Shown here: in pieces, positions 43,042 to 52,673 of the stretch
Numbering within the stretch: the stretch's first letter is position 1
Layout of the letters: each line of letters starts with the position of its first letter
Assembly (NCBI GenBank): GCA_018369555.1
Contig: JAGZCC010000001.1
Location: 8,386 to 72,385 of the forward strand
Source: Thomasclavelia spiroformis
GTDB taxonomy: Bacteria; Bacillota_I; Bacilli_A; Erysipelotrichales; Coprobacillaceae
Direction: 5' to 3'
Length of the DNA: 64,000 bases
Program-made: the position numbers and the translations under genes
Notes under the pieces: generated by a model
The model's database searches: none
Told to the model about the DNA's origin: nothing
The model's input: only the letters and a program-made list of their open reading frames with translations

Positions 43042-43902
43042 TCATACAGTTCTTGAATTATTATATGGCGAATAATTTTCATTATGTTTCATTAAAAGTC
43101 CTTGTCCCTATTTTGATTGTACCATGCATTTTGAACCATTTGCAGCATTTGAATAGTTAATTTTTAAATAACTGCCATCATTCATATATTTACTTGGATC
43201 ATTTATCCAATATTTATTACTAGTCGATGAAAGATACCACGCATAAGAATGGCAATTATATTTTTTACTTGCTGATGATACTATTGTTGCTTTTGGATAA
43301 TCCTTTCTATTTTCCTTTTCAGTAACTGCAACTCTTACTTCAAAAAAGTATTAACTGATGCCCCATATACCTCTTCAGTTTTCGCTTTATTTTTCATCTT
43401 ATTTTCTGCTATTAAAATTAAAGCTTCAGCTTCTTTAAATAAGTCAAATACTTGCAAAAGCGCCAAAATTGTTTCTTTTTTTATAAAATCTAACATGTTA
43501 TCTTGAGAATTTTTACTTTGTTCTTTACTTAAAACAGGTGTATCTAAATATATTTTTGCTAAATTAATTGCAAAATCATCCCTTTGTGATAATGATTTTA
43601 CAGCATCAAAGTCAGATACAAAAGAATCAACCCCTTCTCTATAGTCATTGTAAGATAAAACATTAGTGTCTAATAACGGATGATTGATAAGCGAAAGAGT
43701 TAGAGCTTCAGTTGACATAGAAGCAACTATTTCAGTTGGTATTTGACAAGCAGCCATCATTTCATCTCTAGAATTAAAATTTTCCCATTCCTTTGTTCCT
43801 GGTAATATTGGATATATAAGGTTCATTTATAGTAAAAAATCTAGTTCTCCTTTTTGAATTTACTCTATCATTTATTAATTTACACGCTTCTTCTAAAGAC
43901 AT
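43042..43902 (-). pseudogene. decayed secreted-type protein with an NCHSYAW motif
   Basis: The longest piece (43335-43826, 163 residues) starts MNLIYPILPGTKEWENFNS and stops at 43335. At a run of six T (43342-43347 as A on plus) one extra base would restore the frame into EVRVAVTEKENRKDYPKAT...KKYNCHSYAWYLSSTSNKYW, which runs on to TAG at 43108-43110, where a Trp (SKW-GQG) would be expected from the pattern. The frame then reads 21 more codons to TGA at 43042. Upstream, MSLEEACKLINDRVN from 43902 is in yet another frame. The N-C-H...Y-A-W pattern recalls small papain-like/CHAP-like secreted proteins of gut Clostridia, from memory and unverified. No signal peptide remains. Confidence 0.65.
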
Positions 43903-44217
43903 TATATCAAAAGTGTAAGCATATGCCTAATTTTCTGAAACCTTAAAAAAGTGTGTATAAAACTGATATACATAATATAAATAGTTAAAAAAATAAATAT
44001 TTATTTATGAGCTCAATTTTTGAATACAATATAAATAATTCAATGTCAATAATTGATAGTATCTAAAAATGAAATAATCTATAAATAAAAATTTATATAC
44101 TTTTCAAAACAGATTTATCCAAATCTAAATTATTAAAACTACAAAATACATAATAATATTACGTTACAGCATAGTATTTTTATTTCTAATATAATCCAGA
44201 AAACCTGATTTAATAAA
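43903..44217. other. A+T-rich stretch with no visible gene
   Basis: About 300 bases with stops in all frames, many homopolymer runs and no convincing promoter or hairpin, apart from a TATAAT (about 43904-43909 on the minus strand) just before the decayed gene. Confidence 0.5.
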
Positions 44218-44262
44218 AAGTGTCAAATTAAAAAATAATTAAATTTCTTAACTTGGCACTAT
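44218..44262 (-). terminator. terminator of the histidine phosphatase gene
   Basis: On the minus strand AGTGCCAAG...CTTGACACT-like arms (AGTG-x-CAA with TTG-x-CACT, one mismatch) are extended by A/T pairs and followed by TTTTTATT. Confidence 0.6.
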
Positions 44263-44285
44263 AAATTAAACCTATTTTTAACCTT

Positions 44286-44906
44286 TTATTTATAACTAAT
44301 TACCTCTTCATCATTTAAATGACTAGCATCACCAATAAATTTAATTGTAAAGCTTTTCCCATCATAATCTACTTCACTTAGCGAACACCCTCTTACAATA
44401 TGCTGATTGATTTTCACCAAATCTTTTGTTTGATAATTAAGCATTAAACCCTGTAAGATTACAAACAACATGCCATGAATCGTAATAAAGATTGTTTTGT
44501 CATGATATTTTTGATACACATCATTTATAAATGATTTTAATCTTGTTTGAACTTCAAAATACGACTCACCACCTGTTAATCTAACATCATCGTCAGGATG
44601 ATTCCATAAATTAAAGTATTCTTCATTATTTAAAAGTTCTGCAATTTTTTTCCCTTCATAAATCCCAAAATTCATTTCTTTTAAGCGAACATCTTCATCA
44701 AAATGATTAAATAAAATTTGACTTGTACTTTTAGCCCTTCCAATTGGGCTAGAATAACAACAATCAATTTTTAAATCTTTAATTCTATCTTTTAATAACA
44801 GTGCATCTTTAATGCCGGTTTCACTTAAAGGTGAATCTTGCCATCCTTGAAGCCTTTTTTCTTGATTCCACAATGTTTTAGAATGTCTAGTAATATATAT
44901 CTTCAT
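44286..44906 (-). CDS. histidine phosphatase family protein (phosphoglycerate mutase-like)
   Basis: The 206-residue protein is of the branch-1 histidine phosphatase superfamily. The catalytic motif is ITRHSKTLWNQEKRLQGWQDSPL (RHS in place of the usual RHG), with CYSSPIGRAKSTSQIL, EMNFGIYEGK (acid residue) and FITIHGMLF (second His). It may be a cofactor-dependent phosphoglycerate mutase relative or a phosphatase; small members of this size are usually phosphatases of unknown substrate. It lies 23 bases after yneF. Confidence 0.88.
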   Translation of the reverse strand: MKIYITRHSKTLWNQEKRLQGWQDSPLSETGIKDALLLKDRIKDLKIDCCYSSPIGRAKSTSQILFNHFDEDVRLKEMNFGIYEGKKIAELLNNEEYFNLWNHPDDDVRLTGGESYFEVQTRLKSFINDVYQKYHDKTIFITIHGMLFVILQGLMLNYQTKDLVKINQHIVRGCSLSEVDYDGKSFTIKFIGDASHLNDEEVISYK

Positions 44907-44929
44907 AAAATAAAATAAGGGTCAATCCC

Positions 44930-45133
44930 TTATTTATATTGCGCCATAATTGACGCCATAATTCTTTTAATTTGGGCTTCGCTAGGTTTACGTCCCATTT
45001 CCATATACATTGCACGAATCATTTTTTCATTGATTGGTGGATTTTTTCGTAATTGTTTTTTAAACATATATCGTGCTGCAAAAAAACCAATAACCAATCC
45101 AATAATTACACCAATGATTACATTTAAAACCAT
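44930..45133 (-). CDS. yneF: YneF family (UPF0154) membrane protein
   Basis: The 67-residue protein has one N-terminal membrane helix (about 3-25, VIIGVIIGLVIGFFAARYMFKKQL) and the family C-terminus NPPINEKMIRAMYMEMGRKPSEAQIKRIMASI. Its function is unknown. In Bacillus it follows tkt and sirA, exactly as here, starting 3 bases after the sirA-like gene. Confidence 0.94.
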   Translation of the reverse strand: MVLNVIIGVIIGLVIGFFAARYMFKKQLRKNPPINEKMIRAMYMEMGRKPSEAQIKRIMASIMAQYK

Positions 45134-45136
45134 TTT

Positions 45137-45517
45137 TTATACCTCCAAACTTCTAACCTGCTCATCCATTATAACATAACTTTTAGAAATTTGGTACAAT
45201 ATATCCAAGAATATATTGGATTTTTTAGAAGCCTCTATTACAATATAGTAATCGAATACCTCACATCTCATTATCTCTTTAGTAAGTTCATTTTTAATAA
45301 TATGTATGTTTTTATTACGAAGATAATCATTTCTTTGTTTTAATTTATATTCAATAAAATCACTAACCCCTTCATTATTTTCAAAAAGATACTCTAACTG
45401 TTTAGTAAAATAAACATTTTTTGGTTGCAATGTAATAATTTTTTCTTTAATTTCTGGATATTGTTCTAATAAATCTTTTACATTTTGATTTAATTTATAT
45501 ATTTTATATGTATTCAT
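45137..45517 (-). CDS. sirA: probable SirA, sporulation inhibitor of replication
   Basis: The 126-residue protein lies between tkt and yneF, the position of sirA (yneE) in Bacillus. SirA binds domain I of DnaA and stops re-initiation when cells commit to sporulation. Overall similarity is low, but the C-terminal SNIFLDILYQISKSYVIMDE matches the spacing of the Bacillus ending TIFFEVLKKVSPCFLAMDF (from memory), and KNVYFTKQLEYLFE may match the middle region. GGTGATA precedes ATG 45517; the GTG at 45529 is in that SD. It is separated from tkt by a terminator, so it has its own promoter. A TGTCAAA (45561-45567) resembles a Spo0A box but is weak. Confidence 0.6.
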   Translation of the reverse strand: MNTYKIYKLNQNVKDLLEQYPEIKEKIITLQPKNVYFTKQLEYLFENNEGVSDFIEYKLKQRNDYLRNKNIHIIKNELTKEIMRCEVFDYYIVIEASKKSNIFLDILYQISKSYVIMDEQVRSLEV

Positions 45518-45582
45518 TTCTATCACCACTTTAATTTTAACAAGTTTATTTAATAGAAATTGTCAAAAAAAGTGGAAAATAT

Positions 45583-45624
45583 AAAAAGTATCAAAATCTT
45601 TAAATTAAGACTTTGATACTTTTT
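45583..45624 (-). terminator. tkt terminator
   Basis: On the minus strand AAAAAGTATCAAAGTCTT pairs with AAGATTTTGATACTTTTT (one mismatch), followed by TATATTTT. Confidence 0.85.
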
Positions 45625-45628
45625 GATT

Positions 45629-47605
45629 CTATAAAATATCTTTTATATTTTTAATCACATTTTCAACTGTAAAACCATAATTTTCAATTACTACACTAGC
45701 TGGAGCACTTGTTCCAAATCTACTAACTGACATTGTTTTACCATCTAAACCGACATATTTATGCCAACCAAAATCACTAGCCATTTCGATTGATAAACGT
45801 GCTCTAATATTACGTGGCAGAACCATTTCTTTATAATCATCATCTTGTTTTTCAAATAATTCCATTGAAGGCATTGAAACTACACGTACATCAATCCCTT
45901 GTTCAAATAAAGCTTCTTTAGCTTCCATTGCTAAGTTCACTTCACTACCTGTTGCAATAATAATTGCATCAATACGATCAACTTCAGGACCTACTATATA
46001 TGCCCCTTTACCTACATTTTCAACTGATGTATTTTTAAGGGTTGTAACATTTTGTCTTGTTAAAATGATAGCAGTTGGATTTTTAGTTGATTCAATTGCT
46101 ATCTTCCATGCCCCAGCAGTTTCGATTGCATCAGCTGGTCTTAAAACTTGTACATTTGGCAAAGAACGTAACATTGCTAATTGTTCAATTGGCTGATGGG
46201 TTGGACCATCTTCACCTACCGCAATAGAATCATGTGATAAAGGAATAATAATTGGTAATTTCATTAAACATGCCATTCTAAGTGCAGCTTTAAAATAATC
46301 AGAAAACACTAAAAAGCCACCGGCAGACACTTTAATTCCTGTATGTAATGTAATTCCGTTCATTATTGCAACCATTGCGAATTCACGAATTCCAAAAACT
46401 AAATTACGACCACTATAATTTTCAACACTAAAAGTTTCTTCAGAAGCAATTTCTGTTTTAGTTGAACAAGCCAAATCTGCAGTTCCAGACATAAATGTTG
46501 GGTTTTGTTTAGCAACTTCTTGAATCATCTCCAATGATGTATTTCTAGTTGCATCACTAAATCCTGGCACATACTTTTTAGTAACTTCTTCAACATCTAA
46601 AGAATATTTACCATCAATTGCATCTTTTAACTCCTGAGCTAATTCAGGATAATTTTTTTCATATTCCTTAAATAAACGATTCCATTTATTATAACGATTT
46701 TTACCACGTTTAATGCAAGTATTGGCAAAATCTTCATAAACTTCATCTGGTACATAAAACTCCTCATGATCAAAACCATAAGATAATTTTGCATTTTTAC
46801 CATCTTCTTTACCTAATGGATTACCATGAACCTTATTTGTTCCTTGATTACTTGAACCATATCCAATTATTGTATTAACAATAACTAAAGTTGGTTTATA
46901 TAACTCTTTTTTACCCTTACGAATTGCTTTTTGAATAGCATTAATATCATTACCATCTGCAACACTAATAACTTGCCATCCAATTGCTTCATAACGTTTT
47001 TTCACATCTTCACTAAATGACATCGATAAAGGTCCATCTAAAGTAACTTGGTTAGCATCATATAAAACAATCAACTTACCAAGAGAAAGATGTCCTGCAA
47101 GCGATGCAGCTTCATAAGTAACACCTTCTTGCATATCTCCATCACCACACAATACAAATGTATAATGATCTACGATATTATAACCTTCTTTATTGTATTT
47201 AGTTGCTAAAAATTTTTCAGCTAAAGCCATTCCTGTCGCCATTGGGATCCCTTGCCCTAAAGGTCCCGAAGAAGCATCGACACCATCTGTAATATCACAT
47301 TCAGGATGCCCTGGAGTATTTGACTTCCATTGTCTAAAGTTTTTTAAATCATCCATTGAAATCTGATATCCAGATAAATGCAACATTGTATATAATAACA
47401 CTGAAGCATGACCAGAAGCTAAAACAAAACGATCTCGGTTAAACCATTTTGATTGCTTATGATAAAAATTCATCTCTTTTGTAAATAAAGTATAAATAGC
47501 TGGTGCGGAACCTAAAACCATTCCCGGATGTCCCGAATTTGCTTTGTTAATAGTATCAATACCTAATGCACGGATAGCCGCAATTGATAATGTTGACGTT
47601 TCCAT
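45629..47605 (-). CDS. tkt: transketolase
   Basis: Transketolase (658 residues) moves two-carbon units between sugar phosphates with thiamine diphosphate, in the pentose phosphate pathway. It has KANSGHPGMVLGSAP near the N-terminus, GHPECD, GPLGQGIPMATGMA, the TPP motif CGDGDMQEGVTYEAAS and the Pyr domain AVGEDGPTHQPIEQL. All domains are complete. AAGGAG precedes the ATG, and TATAAT lies at 47645-47650. The ynzC-tkt-sirA-yneF order matches Bacillus. Confidence 0.96.
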   Translation of the reverse strand: METSTLSIAAIRALGIDTINKANSGHPGMVLGSAPAIYTLFTKEMNFYHKQSKWFNRDRFVLASGHASVLLYTMLHLSGYQISMDDLKNFRQWKSNTPGHPECDITDGVDASSGPLGQGIPMATGMALAEKFLATKYNKEGYNIVDHYTFVLCGDGDMQEGVTYEAASLAGHLSLGKLIVLYDANQVTLDGPLSMSFSEDVKKRYEAIGWQVISVADGNDINAIQKAIRKGKKELYKPTLVIVNTIIGYGSSNQGTNKVHGNPLGKEDGKNAKLSYGFDHEEFYVPDEVYEDFANTCIKRGKNRYNKWNRLFKEYEKNYPELAQELKDAIDGKYSLDVEEVTKKYVPGFSDATRNTSLEMIQEVAKQNPTFMSGTADLACSTKTEIASEETFSVENYSGRNLVFGIREFAMVAIMNGITLHTGIKVSAGGFLVFSDYFKAALRMACLMKLPIIIPLSHDSIAVGEDGPTHQPIEQLAMLRSLPNVQVLRPADAIETAGAWKIAIESTKNPTAIILTRQNVTTLKNTSVENVGKGAYIVGPEVDRIDAIIIATGSEVNLAMEAKEALFEQGIDVRVVSMPSMELFEKQDDDYKEMVLPRNIRARLSIEMASDFGWHKYVGLDGKTMSVSRFGTSAPASVVIENYGFTVENVIKNIKDIL

Positions 47606-47691
47606 TTATTCTAATCTCCTTTTGCACATAAAAAACTTATCCTTATTATACACAAAAATGTCTAAATTTGAATAAGTTTATTTAAATTACT

Positions 47692-47922
47692 TTAATTTTT
47701 TAATTTTTCGGCTTTTATTTTCTGCGGAGTTACATCATTTCCTTTAACATCTACTACCTTTATACCCATTAATTGTTGCTTAAACCCACTTCTAAAAGCT
47801 TTCAAATACTCTTGACGTAATTTCTCCTGTTCTTTCAATTCCGCCTTTGTAATTGTTCCTATTTTTTTCTTCTTTGCTAGCTCATTGATTCTTGCAATTA
47901 ACTTTGGATCTATGCTACTCAT
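47692..47922 (-). CDS. ynzC: DUF896 family protein (YnzC)
   Basis: The 76-residue helical protein has IDPKLIARINELAKKKKIGTITKAEL and EQEKLRQEYLKAFRSGFKQQLMGIKVVD, the hallmark of DUF896 (two-helix YnzC fold). YnzC is an SOS-operon member in Bacillus with unknown role; the lexA and yneA neighbours are missing here. TAAGGAG precedes the ATG. A 6S-like RNA ends just upstream. Confidence 0.94.
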   Translation of the reverse strand: MSSIDPKLIARINELAKKKKIGTITKAELKEQEKLRQEYLKAFRSGFKQQLMGIKVVDVKGNDVTPQKIKAEKLKN

Positions 47923-47941
47923 TTATCATTCTCCTTAACAT

Positions 47942-48097
47942 AAAAAAGGTAGAGAGCTTTAGATATTTCCCTGTTTTGTACAGGTGGGCACCTTTAAATA
48001 TACTTTAGGATCCCTACTCAAAGATAGGTCTTCAACACCGCAATTTAGATCAGGTTCCCGTATCTATGATGTGGAAATTTTTATATACTCTCTAACC
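47942..48097 (-). ncRNA. ssrS: 6S-like RNA (candidate ssrS)
   Basis: An independent transcript of about 156 bases is implied by a perfect promoter upstream and a closing stem GGTTAGAGAG / CTCTCTACC that joins its ends and is followed by T6. Inside, ATTTCC pairs with GGGAAAT, and a small hairpin CCTGT-ACAAA-ACAGG directly follows CCCA on the 3' side. That topology recalls the E. coli 6S hairpin in the 3' strand of the central bubble. The length suits 6S. It lacks the GGAAGCAG of SRP RNA and is too short for tmRNA or RNase P. 6S RNA binds the housekeeping RNA polymerase in stationary phase. Confidence 0.6.
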
Positions 48098-48103
48098 AAC
48101 GTT

Positions 48104-48131
48104 ATTATAACATAAGCAGACAATGTGTCAA
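48104..48131 (-). promoter_or_regulatory. consensus promoter of the 6S-like RNA
   Basis: On the minus strand TTGACA (48126-48131), 16 bases, then TATAAT (48104-48109) with an extended TG. Both hexamers are perfect, the best promoter I see in the window. The predicted start is the G at about 48097, at the foot of the RNA's closing stem. Confidence 0.85.
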
Positions 48132-48151
48132 CTATTATTCAATATAGTATT

Positions 48152-49432
48152 TTACTTTTTCTTAACAATGCATGTACTTGTATAATCTAGATCAAAATAT
48201 TTAAATACTGAATATATATCATCCAGACTAATTTTTGCAACTTCATCAATTAAATCAAAAGCCATTATTCCTTCAAAATAATAACGACTAAATATATTAG
48301 CAATACTTTCTGGACTATTAAACATATTTATAAATAAACCAATATTTTTCTTTTTAATTCTTTCAAAATCACTTACTTTAATTTCAACATCTTTAAAATT
48401 CTTTATTAATTTTATTAATTCATTTTTTAATGTTTCATAATCATCACAATCACATCCAATTTGAATGAATGCATAATCGCGTTCTTGAGTAAAGTTAGCG
48501 CTAAAAGAATCATTGATTATGCCTCTATTTAACCAATCATTATACAACTTTGAACTTTTAGAAAATAATAAATCGAACAACAAATTAATTGCCAATTCAC
48601 GCTTAATTTTTAATTTTGAATCATTTAAAATTTCATTGATTTTAATAGAAATAATAATTTTATTCATTTCAACATCCATAGTCAAAATATTTTCTTTGAC
48701 TTTAATATCATTAAGCTCAAAAACTTTTTGACACACAATTTTATTTGCCTTTTTAAAATCTTTTTTAGCCTGATTACTACGAATAATTGAAATTGCTTTA
48801 TCAGCATCAATATTTCCAACCACAAAAAGCATCATATTACTAGGATGATAAAATGTATTATAACAAATTTCTAACATCTCTTTAGTAGTACTATTAACAG
48901 TTTCTACAGTTCCTGCAATATCAATAGCAACCGGATGATGATTATATAAATTTTGAATCGATCCAAAATAAACTCGCCAATCTGGATCATCATCATACAT
49001 TTTTATCTCTTGACCAATAATTCCCTTTTCTTTTTCTACACTTTCAGGTGTGATTTCTAACTTTTGTACAAAATCTAATAATAATTCAATACATGGATAC
49101 TCATTAGATGTTGTACTAAATAAATATGCCGTACGACTAGACGATGTAAATGCATTTGTACTAGCCCCTAGTTTAGCAAATTCGTCAGATGCATCGGTCC
49201 CGTTCATATCAAACATTTTATGTTCCAAAAAATGGGCAATCCCATCTTCTACCTTAATCATTTCATCTTGACCAAGTGGTACAAATGTTGTATCAATAGC
49301 TCCGAAATTTGTTGAAAACAACCCATAAGTCTTTTCAAAGCCAGGTTTAGGAAGTAAATAAACTTCTAACCCATTATCCATTTTTTCATGATACAATGTC
49401 TCTTTTAATGTATTAAAATATAGCTTTTCCAT
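48152..49432 (-). CDS. M16 family zinc peptidase, active-type subunit (YmfH-like)
   Basis: The 426-residue insulinase/pitrilysin family protein has the inverted zinc motif H67-F-L-E70-H71 in GIAHFLEHKMF and the downstream Glu in the following helix region (about residue 147). In Bacillus YmfH/AlbF-like proteins pair with an inactive partner, as here: the next gene upstream lacks the motif. Its ATG touches the stop of that partner. Substrate unknown; peptide or precursor processing is the family role. Confidence 0.9.
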   Translation of the reverse strand: MEKLYFNTLKETLYHEKMDNGLEVYLLPKPGFEKTYGLFSTNFGAIDTTFVPLGQDEMIKVEDGIAHFLEHKMFDMNGTDASDEFAKLGASTNAFTSSSRTAYLFSTTSNEYPCIELLLDFVQKLEITPESVEKEKGIIGQEIKMYDDDPDWRVYFGSIQNLYNHHPVAIDIAGTVETVNSTTKEMLEICYNTFYHPSNMMLFVVGNIDADKAISIIRSNQAKKDFKKANKIVCQKVFELNDIKVKENILTMDVEMNKIIISIKINEILNDSKLKIKRELAINLLFDLLFSKSSKLYNDWLNRGIINDSFSANFTQERDYAFIQIGCDCDDYETLKNELIKLIKNFKDVEIKVSDFERIKKKNIGLFINMFNSPESIANIFSRYYFEGIMAFDLIDEVAKISLDDIYSVFKYFDLDYTSTCIVKKK

Positions 49433-50694
49433 TATTCATCACTCCCTGTAAGCAAGAAAATAGTATCTAAATGTACTTTTTTACTTGCTGCAATAATTTC
49501 TTCACGGCTAACGTTTAAAATCTTTTCAAGATATTCATCATTTGTTTCTTGTTTATTTGTTAAATCACGATTATATGCCAATGCAATCAAACTCATTGGT
49601 TCATCTTTTGTTTTAGTAAGCGAATTTTTTAACATTAATTTTGCTAAATTAATTTCATCATCACTAAAATTACCATTTTGAATATTAATAAGCTCTTTTA
49701 AAACTAATTCTTTAGCTTTTTGGTAATCTTTACTTTCAATACCAGCATTAACAGTCATAATCCCACTAAATGCTCCATAACTAGATGAAATATAATAGCA
49801 TAAACTATGTTTTTCTCTAACTACTTTAAACAGTCGAGATTGTGAAAAACCTCCAAACATAGCATTAAATACAGTCATTGCATAAGTACCTTTATCTAAA
49901 AAATTACAATCAACAACAAATCCCATATTTAATTTCGCCTGTGTAATATCTTGTTTTTCAATTACTTCTAATACTTCTTTTTTTGTTGATTTAAAATTTG
50001 TTACAACATTATTAAATGTATCACTTGATTCAAAAGATAAATTTTCTCTAAAAACATCCACGATACTTTCATCAACATCTCCAACCACATATAAGTGTTT
50101 AGTATCATTTTTTATACATTCTAATAAATATTGATACAATTCTCCATTAGTAATTTTATCAATTTCTTCAATATATCCATTATTACAAATTGATAAAAAG
50201 CTATCTTCACCCATATTTTTAAATAATTGATTTAATCCATACATAAATTTATCATCATTTTGAACAATTAGGCGTTCTTTTAATTCTTTTTTCTTAATAT
50301 TCAAAGTTTGTTCATCAAACTTACCATTAATTACATTAGGATTATAAAGAACATCATTAAATAATTTAATTTGTTGTTTAAGTAAATCTTCTTGATAAGG
50401 TAAAAACTCTTCATTGATGCAAACACTAGAAATATTTAATACTTGAACTAATCCTTTACTAGCTAAATTCGTTCCAAAACTCATCCCATATAGATCTTCT
50501 AGGTGACTTGATAAAGCTTGGGTTGATGGGTAATCTTTTGTACCTCCCGTTAACATAAAAGAAAGCAATGAACGTTTAGTTACATTTTCTTTTATCAATT
50601 TATTTTCTAATTTTAATGACATAGTTATATTTTTAAATTTCTTTGTTGGAATTACATGTAATGTATATCCAGCTAATTGATAACTTTTTTTCAT
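49432..50694 (-). CDS. M16 family peptidase-like protein, inactive-type subunit (YmfF-like)
   Basis: The 420-residue protein has the M16 fold (SLLSFMLTGGTKDYPSTQALSSHLEDLYGMSFG) but no H-x-x-E-H, so it is the non-catalytic half of a two-gene M16 pair. The active partner follows with one base of overlap. The ATG at 50694 has AAGGAG 7 bases upstream; a longer frame from 50736 lacks an SD. Confidence 0.88.
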   Translation of the reverse strand: MKKSYQLAGYTLHVIPTKKFKNITMSLKLENKLIKENVTKRSLLSFMLTGGTKDYPSTQALSSHLEDLYGMSFGTNLASKGLVQVLNISSVCINEEFLPYQEDLLKQQIKLFNDVLYNPNVINGKFDEQTLNIKKKELKERLIVQNDDKFMYGLNQLFKNMGEDSFLSICNNGYIEEIDKITNGELYQYLLECIKNDTKHLYVVGDVDESIVDVFRENLSFESSDTFNNVVTNFKSTKKEVLEVIEKQDITQAKLNMGFVVDCNFLDKGTYAMTVFNAMFGGFSQSRLFKVVREKHSLCYYISSSYGAFSGIMTVNAGIESKDYQKAKELVLKELINIQNGNFSDDEINLAKLMLKNSLTKTKDEPMSLIALAYNRDLTNKQETNDEYLEKILNVSREEIIAASKKVHLDTIFLLTGSDE

Positions 50695-50786
50695 ATGACA
50701 CTCCTTTTTCAATCTAATGTATATATTATACACCAAAAAAATAAAAATAGAATTAAAACTACTGTTCTAATTTGAAATTATAAAAA

Positions 50787-50811
50787 ATAAGTAGTATTAA
50801 ATACTACTTAT
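50787..50811 (-). terminator. lepA terminator
   Basis: ATAAGTAGTAT and ATACTACTTAT (11-bp perfect arms, 3-base loop) overlap the lepA stop and are followed by TTTTTTATAA on the minus strand. Confidence 0.85.
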
Positions 50812-52615
50812 CATCATCGACAGATAAAATTGCCATAAAAGCTTCTTGCGGAATTTCAACATTTCCTACTGCTTTCATTCTCTTTTTACCCTCTTTTTGT
50901 TTTTCTAATAATTTCTTTTTACGTGAAATATCTCCACCATAACATTTAGCTAAAACATTTTTTCGCATCGCTTTAATTGTCGTTCTAGCAATAATTTTCC
51001 CCTGAAGAGCTGCTTGAATTGGTACTTCAAACATCTGTTTAGGAATAATTTCTTTTAATTTTTCACAAATAATCTTTCCGCGACTATATGCAAAATCTTT
51101 ATGAACAATGGTTGAAAGAGCATCTACTGCATCACCATTTAATAAAATATCCATTTTTTGTAATTTGCTTGTTCGATAGCCGATTAATTCATAATCTAAC
51201 GAAGCGTAGCCTTTTGTACTAGATTTCAGCTTATCAAAAAAATCATAAACAATCTCTGATAAAGGTATTTCATAAATAACATTTCTACGAGTATCATCAA
51301 TATATTCAATATCGATATATTCTCCCCTTTTATTTTGACATAGTTCCATAATCGCACCAACAAACTCACCAGGTGTCATAATCGATGCTTTTACATATGG
51401 TTCTTCAATATGGTCAATAACCTGCGGATTAGGCATCATTGCGGGATTGTCAATAATCACTTCACTTCCATCTGTTAAATAACAATGATAAATAACCGAT
51501 GGTGCTGTAGCTATCAATTCAAGATCAAATTCTCTTTCTAATCTTTCTTGAATGACATCCATATGTAACAATCCTAAAAAGCCACACCTAAATCCAAAGC
51601 CTAGCGCTTGTGATGTTTCTGGTTCAAACATTAATGCCGAATCGCTTAATTGCATCTTTTCTAATGCTTCACGTAAATCTTTATAACGAGCATTATCAAT
51701 TGGATAAAGTCCGCAATATACCATCGGATTTAATTGTCGATATCCTGGCAATTGAACATTTGATTCTTGCTCAAGCGTTGTGACTGTGTCACCAACATGA
51801 ATGTCTTGAATAGATTTAATTGATGCACAAAACCAACCAACTTCACCAACAACTAACTCTTCTTTTTTTACTTCATGAGGTGTTCTAACACCTAATTCAG
51901 TAACCTCATACGTCGCATTAGTAGCTAAAAATTTAACAGTATCTCCTACTTTAATTTTACCTTCTTTAATTCGTACAAAAACTATTACACCACGATAACT
52001 ATCATAATAAGAATCAAATATCAATGCCTGAGTTGGATTGTTAATATTTCCAGCAGGAGCTGGAAATTCATGAACAACCTTTTCAAGCACTTCTTCAATA
52101 TTTAATCCAGTTTTTGCAGAAATTAGTGGTGCATGATCTGCTGGTAATCCAATTACATCTTCCACTTCTTTAATAACTCGCATAGGATCAGCACTTGGTA
52201 AATCTATTTTATTAATAACCGGTAAAATTTCCAAATTATTATCCAGTGCCAAATATACATTTGCTAGAGTTTGTGCTTCAACTCCTTGAACTGCATCAAC
52301 CACTAAAATAGCACCTTCGCAAGCAGCCAAAGAACGCGAAACTTCATATGTAAAGTCGACATGCCCTGGCGTATCAATCAAGTGTAGCAAATATGTTTGT
52401 CCATCTTTTGCTGTATAATTAAGTTGAACTGCATTTAATTTTATTGTTATTCCTCTTTCACGCTCAAGATCCATACTATCAAGTAATTGAGACTTCATAT
52501 TTCTCTCTGCTACAGCCCCCGTTAATTGAAGTATTCGGTCTGCTAGGGTGCTTTTACCATGATCAATATGCGCGATAATTGAAAAATTTCTTATTTTACT
52601 TTGATCAATCGTCAT
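50804..52615 (-). CDS. lepA: elongation factor 4 (LepA)
   Basis: LepA is a translational GTPase that back-translocates or helps initiation on the ribosome. It shows G1 [13 protein letters not shown], switch I with RERGITIK, G3 DTPGHVDF and G4 [10 protein letters not shown], then EF-G-like domains and the LepA-specific C-terminus ending [17 protein letters not shown]. Length (603) is normal. Monocistronic, as far as the terminators show. Confidence 0.97.
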   Translation of the reverse strand: MTIDQSKIRNFSIIAHIDHGKSTLADRILQLTGAVAERNMKSQLLDSMDLERERGITIKLNAVQLNYTAKDGQTYLLHLIDTPGHVDFTYEVSRSLAACEGAILVVDAVQGVEAQTLANVYLALDNNLEILPVINKIDLPSADPMRVIKEVEDVIGLPADHAPLISAKTGLNIEEVLEKVVHEFPAPAGNINNPTQALIFDSYYDSYRGVIVFVRIKEGKIKVGDTVKFLATNATYEVTELGVRTPHEVKKEELVVGEVGWFCASIKSIQDIHVGDTVTTLEQESNVQLPGYRQLNPMVYCGLYPIDNARYKDLREALEKMQLSDSALMFEPETSQALGFGFRCGFLGLLHMDVIQERLEREFDLELIATAPSVIYHCYLTDGSEVIIDNPAMMPNPQVIDHIEEPYVKASIMTPGEFVGAIMELCQNKRGEYIDIEYIDDTRRNVIYEIPLSEIVYDFFDKLKSSTKGYASLDYELIGYRTSKLQKMDILLNGDAVDALSTIVHKDFAYSRGKIICEKLKEIIPKQMFEVPIQAALQGKIIARTTIKAMRKNVLAKCYGGDISRKKKLLEKQKEGKKRMKAVGNVEIPQEAFMAILSVDDDK

Positions 52616-52673
52616 CTAATATCACCCACTTTCGTTACCATATTATAACAAATACGCAGGTTAAACTCAAATA

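Noticed and set aside
47942..48097. Riboswitch or T-box leader for ynzC
   Set aside because: I see no T-box (TGGNACCGCG-type) sequence, SAM, TPP or cobalamin signature. The closed ends and the T6 before the ynzC SD favour a separate RNA.
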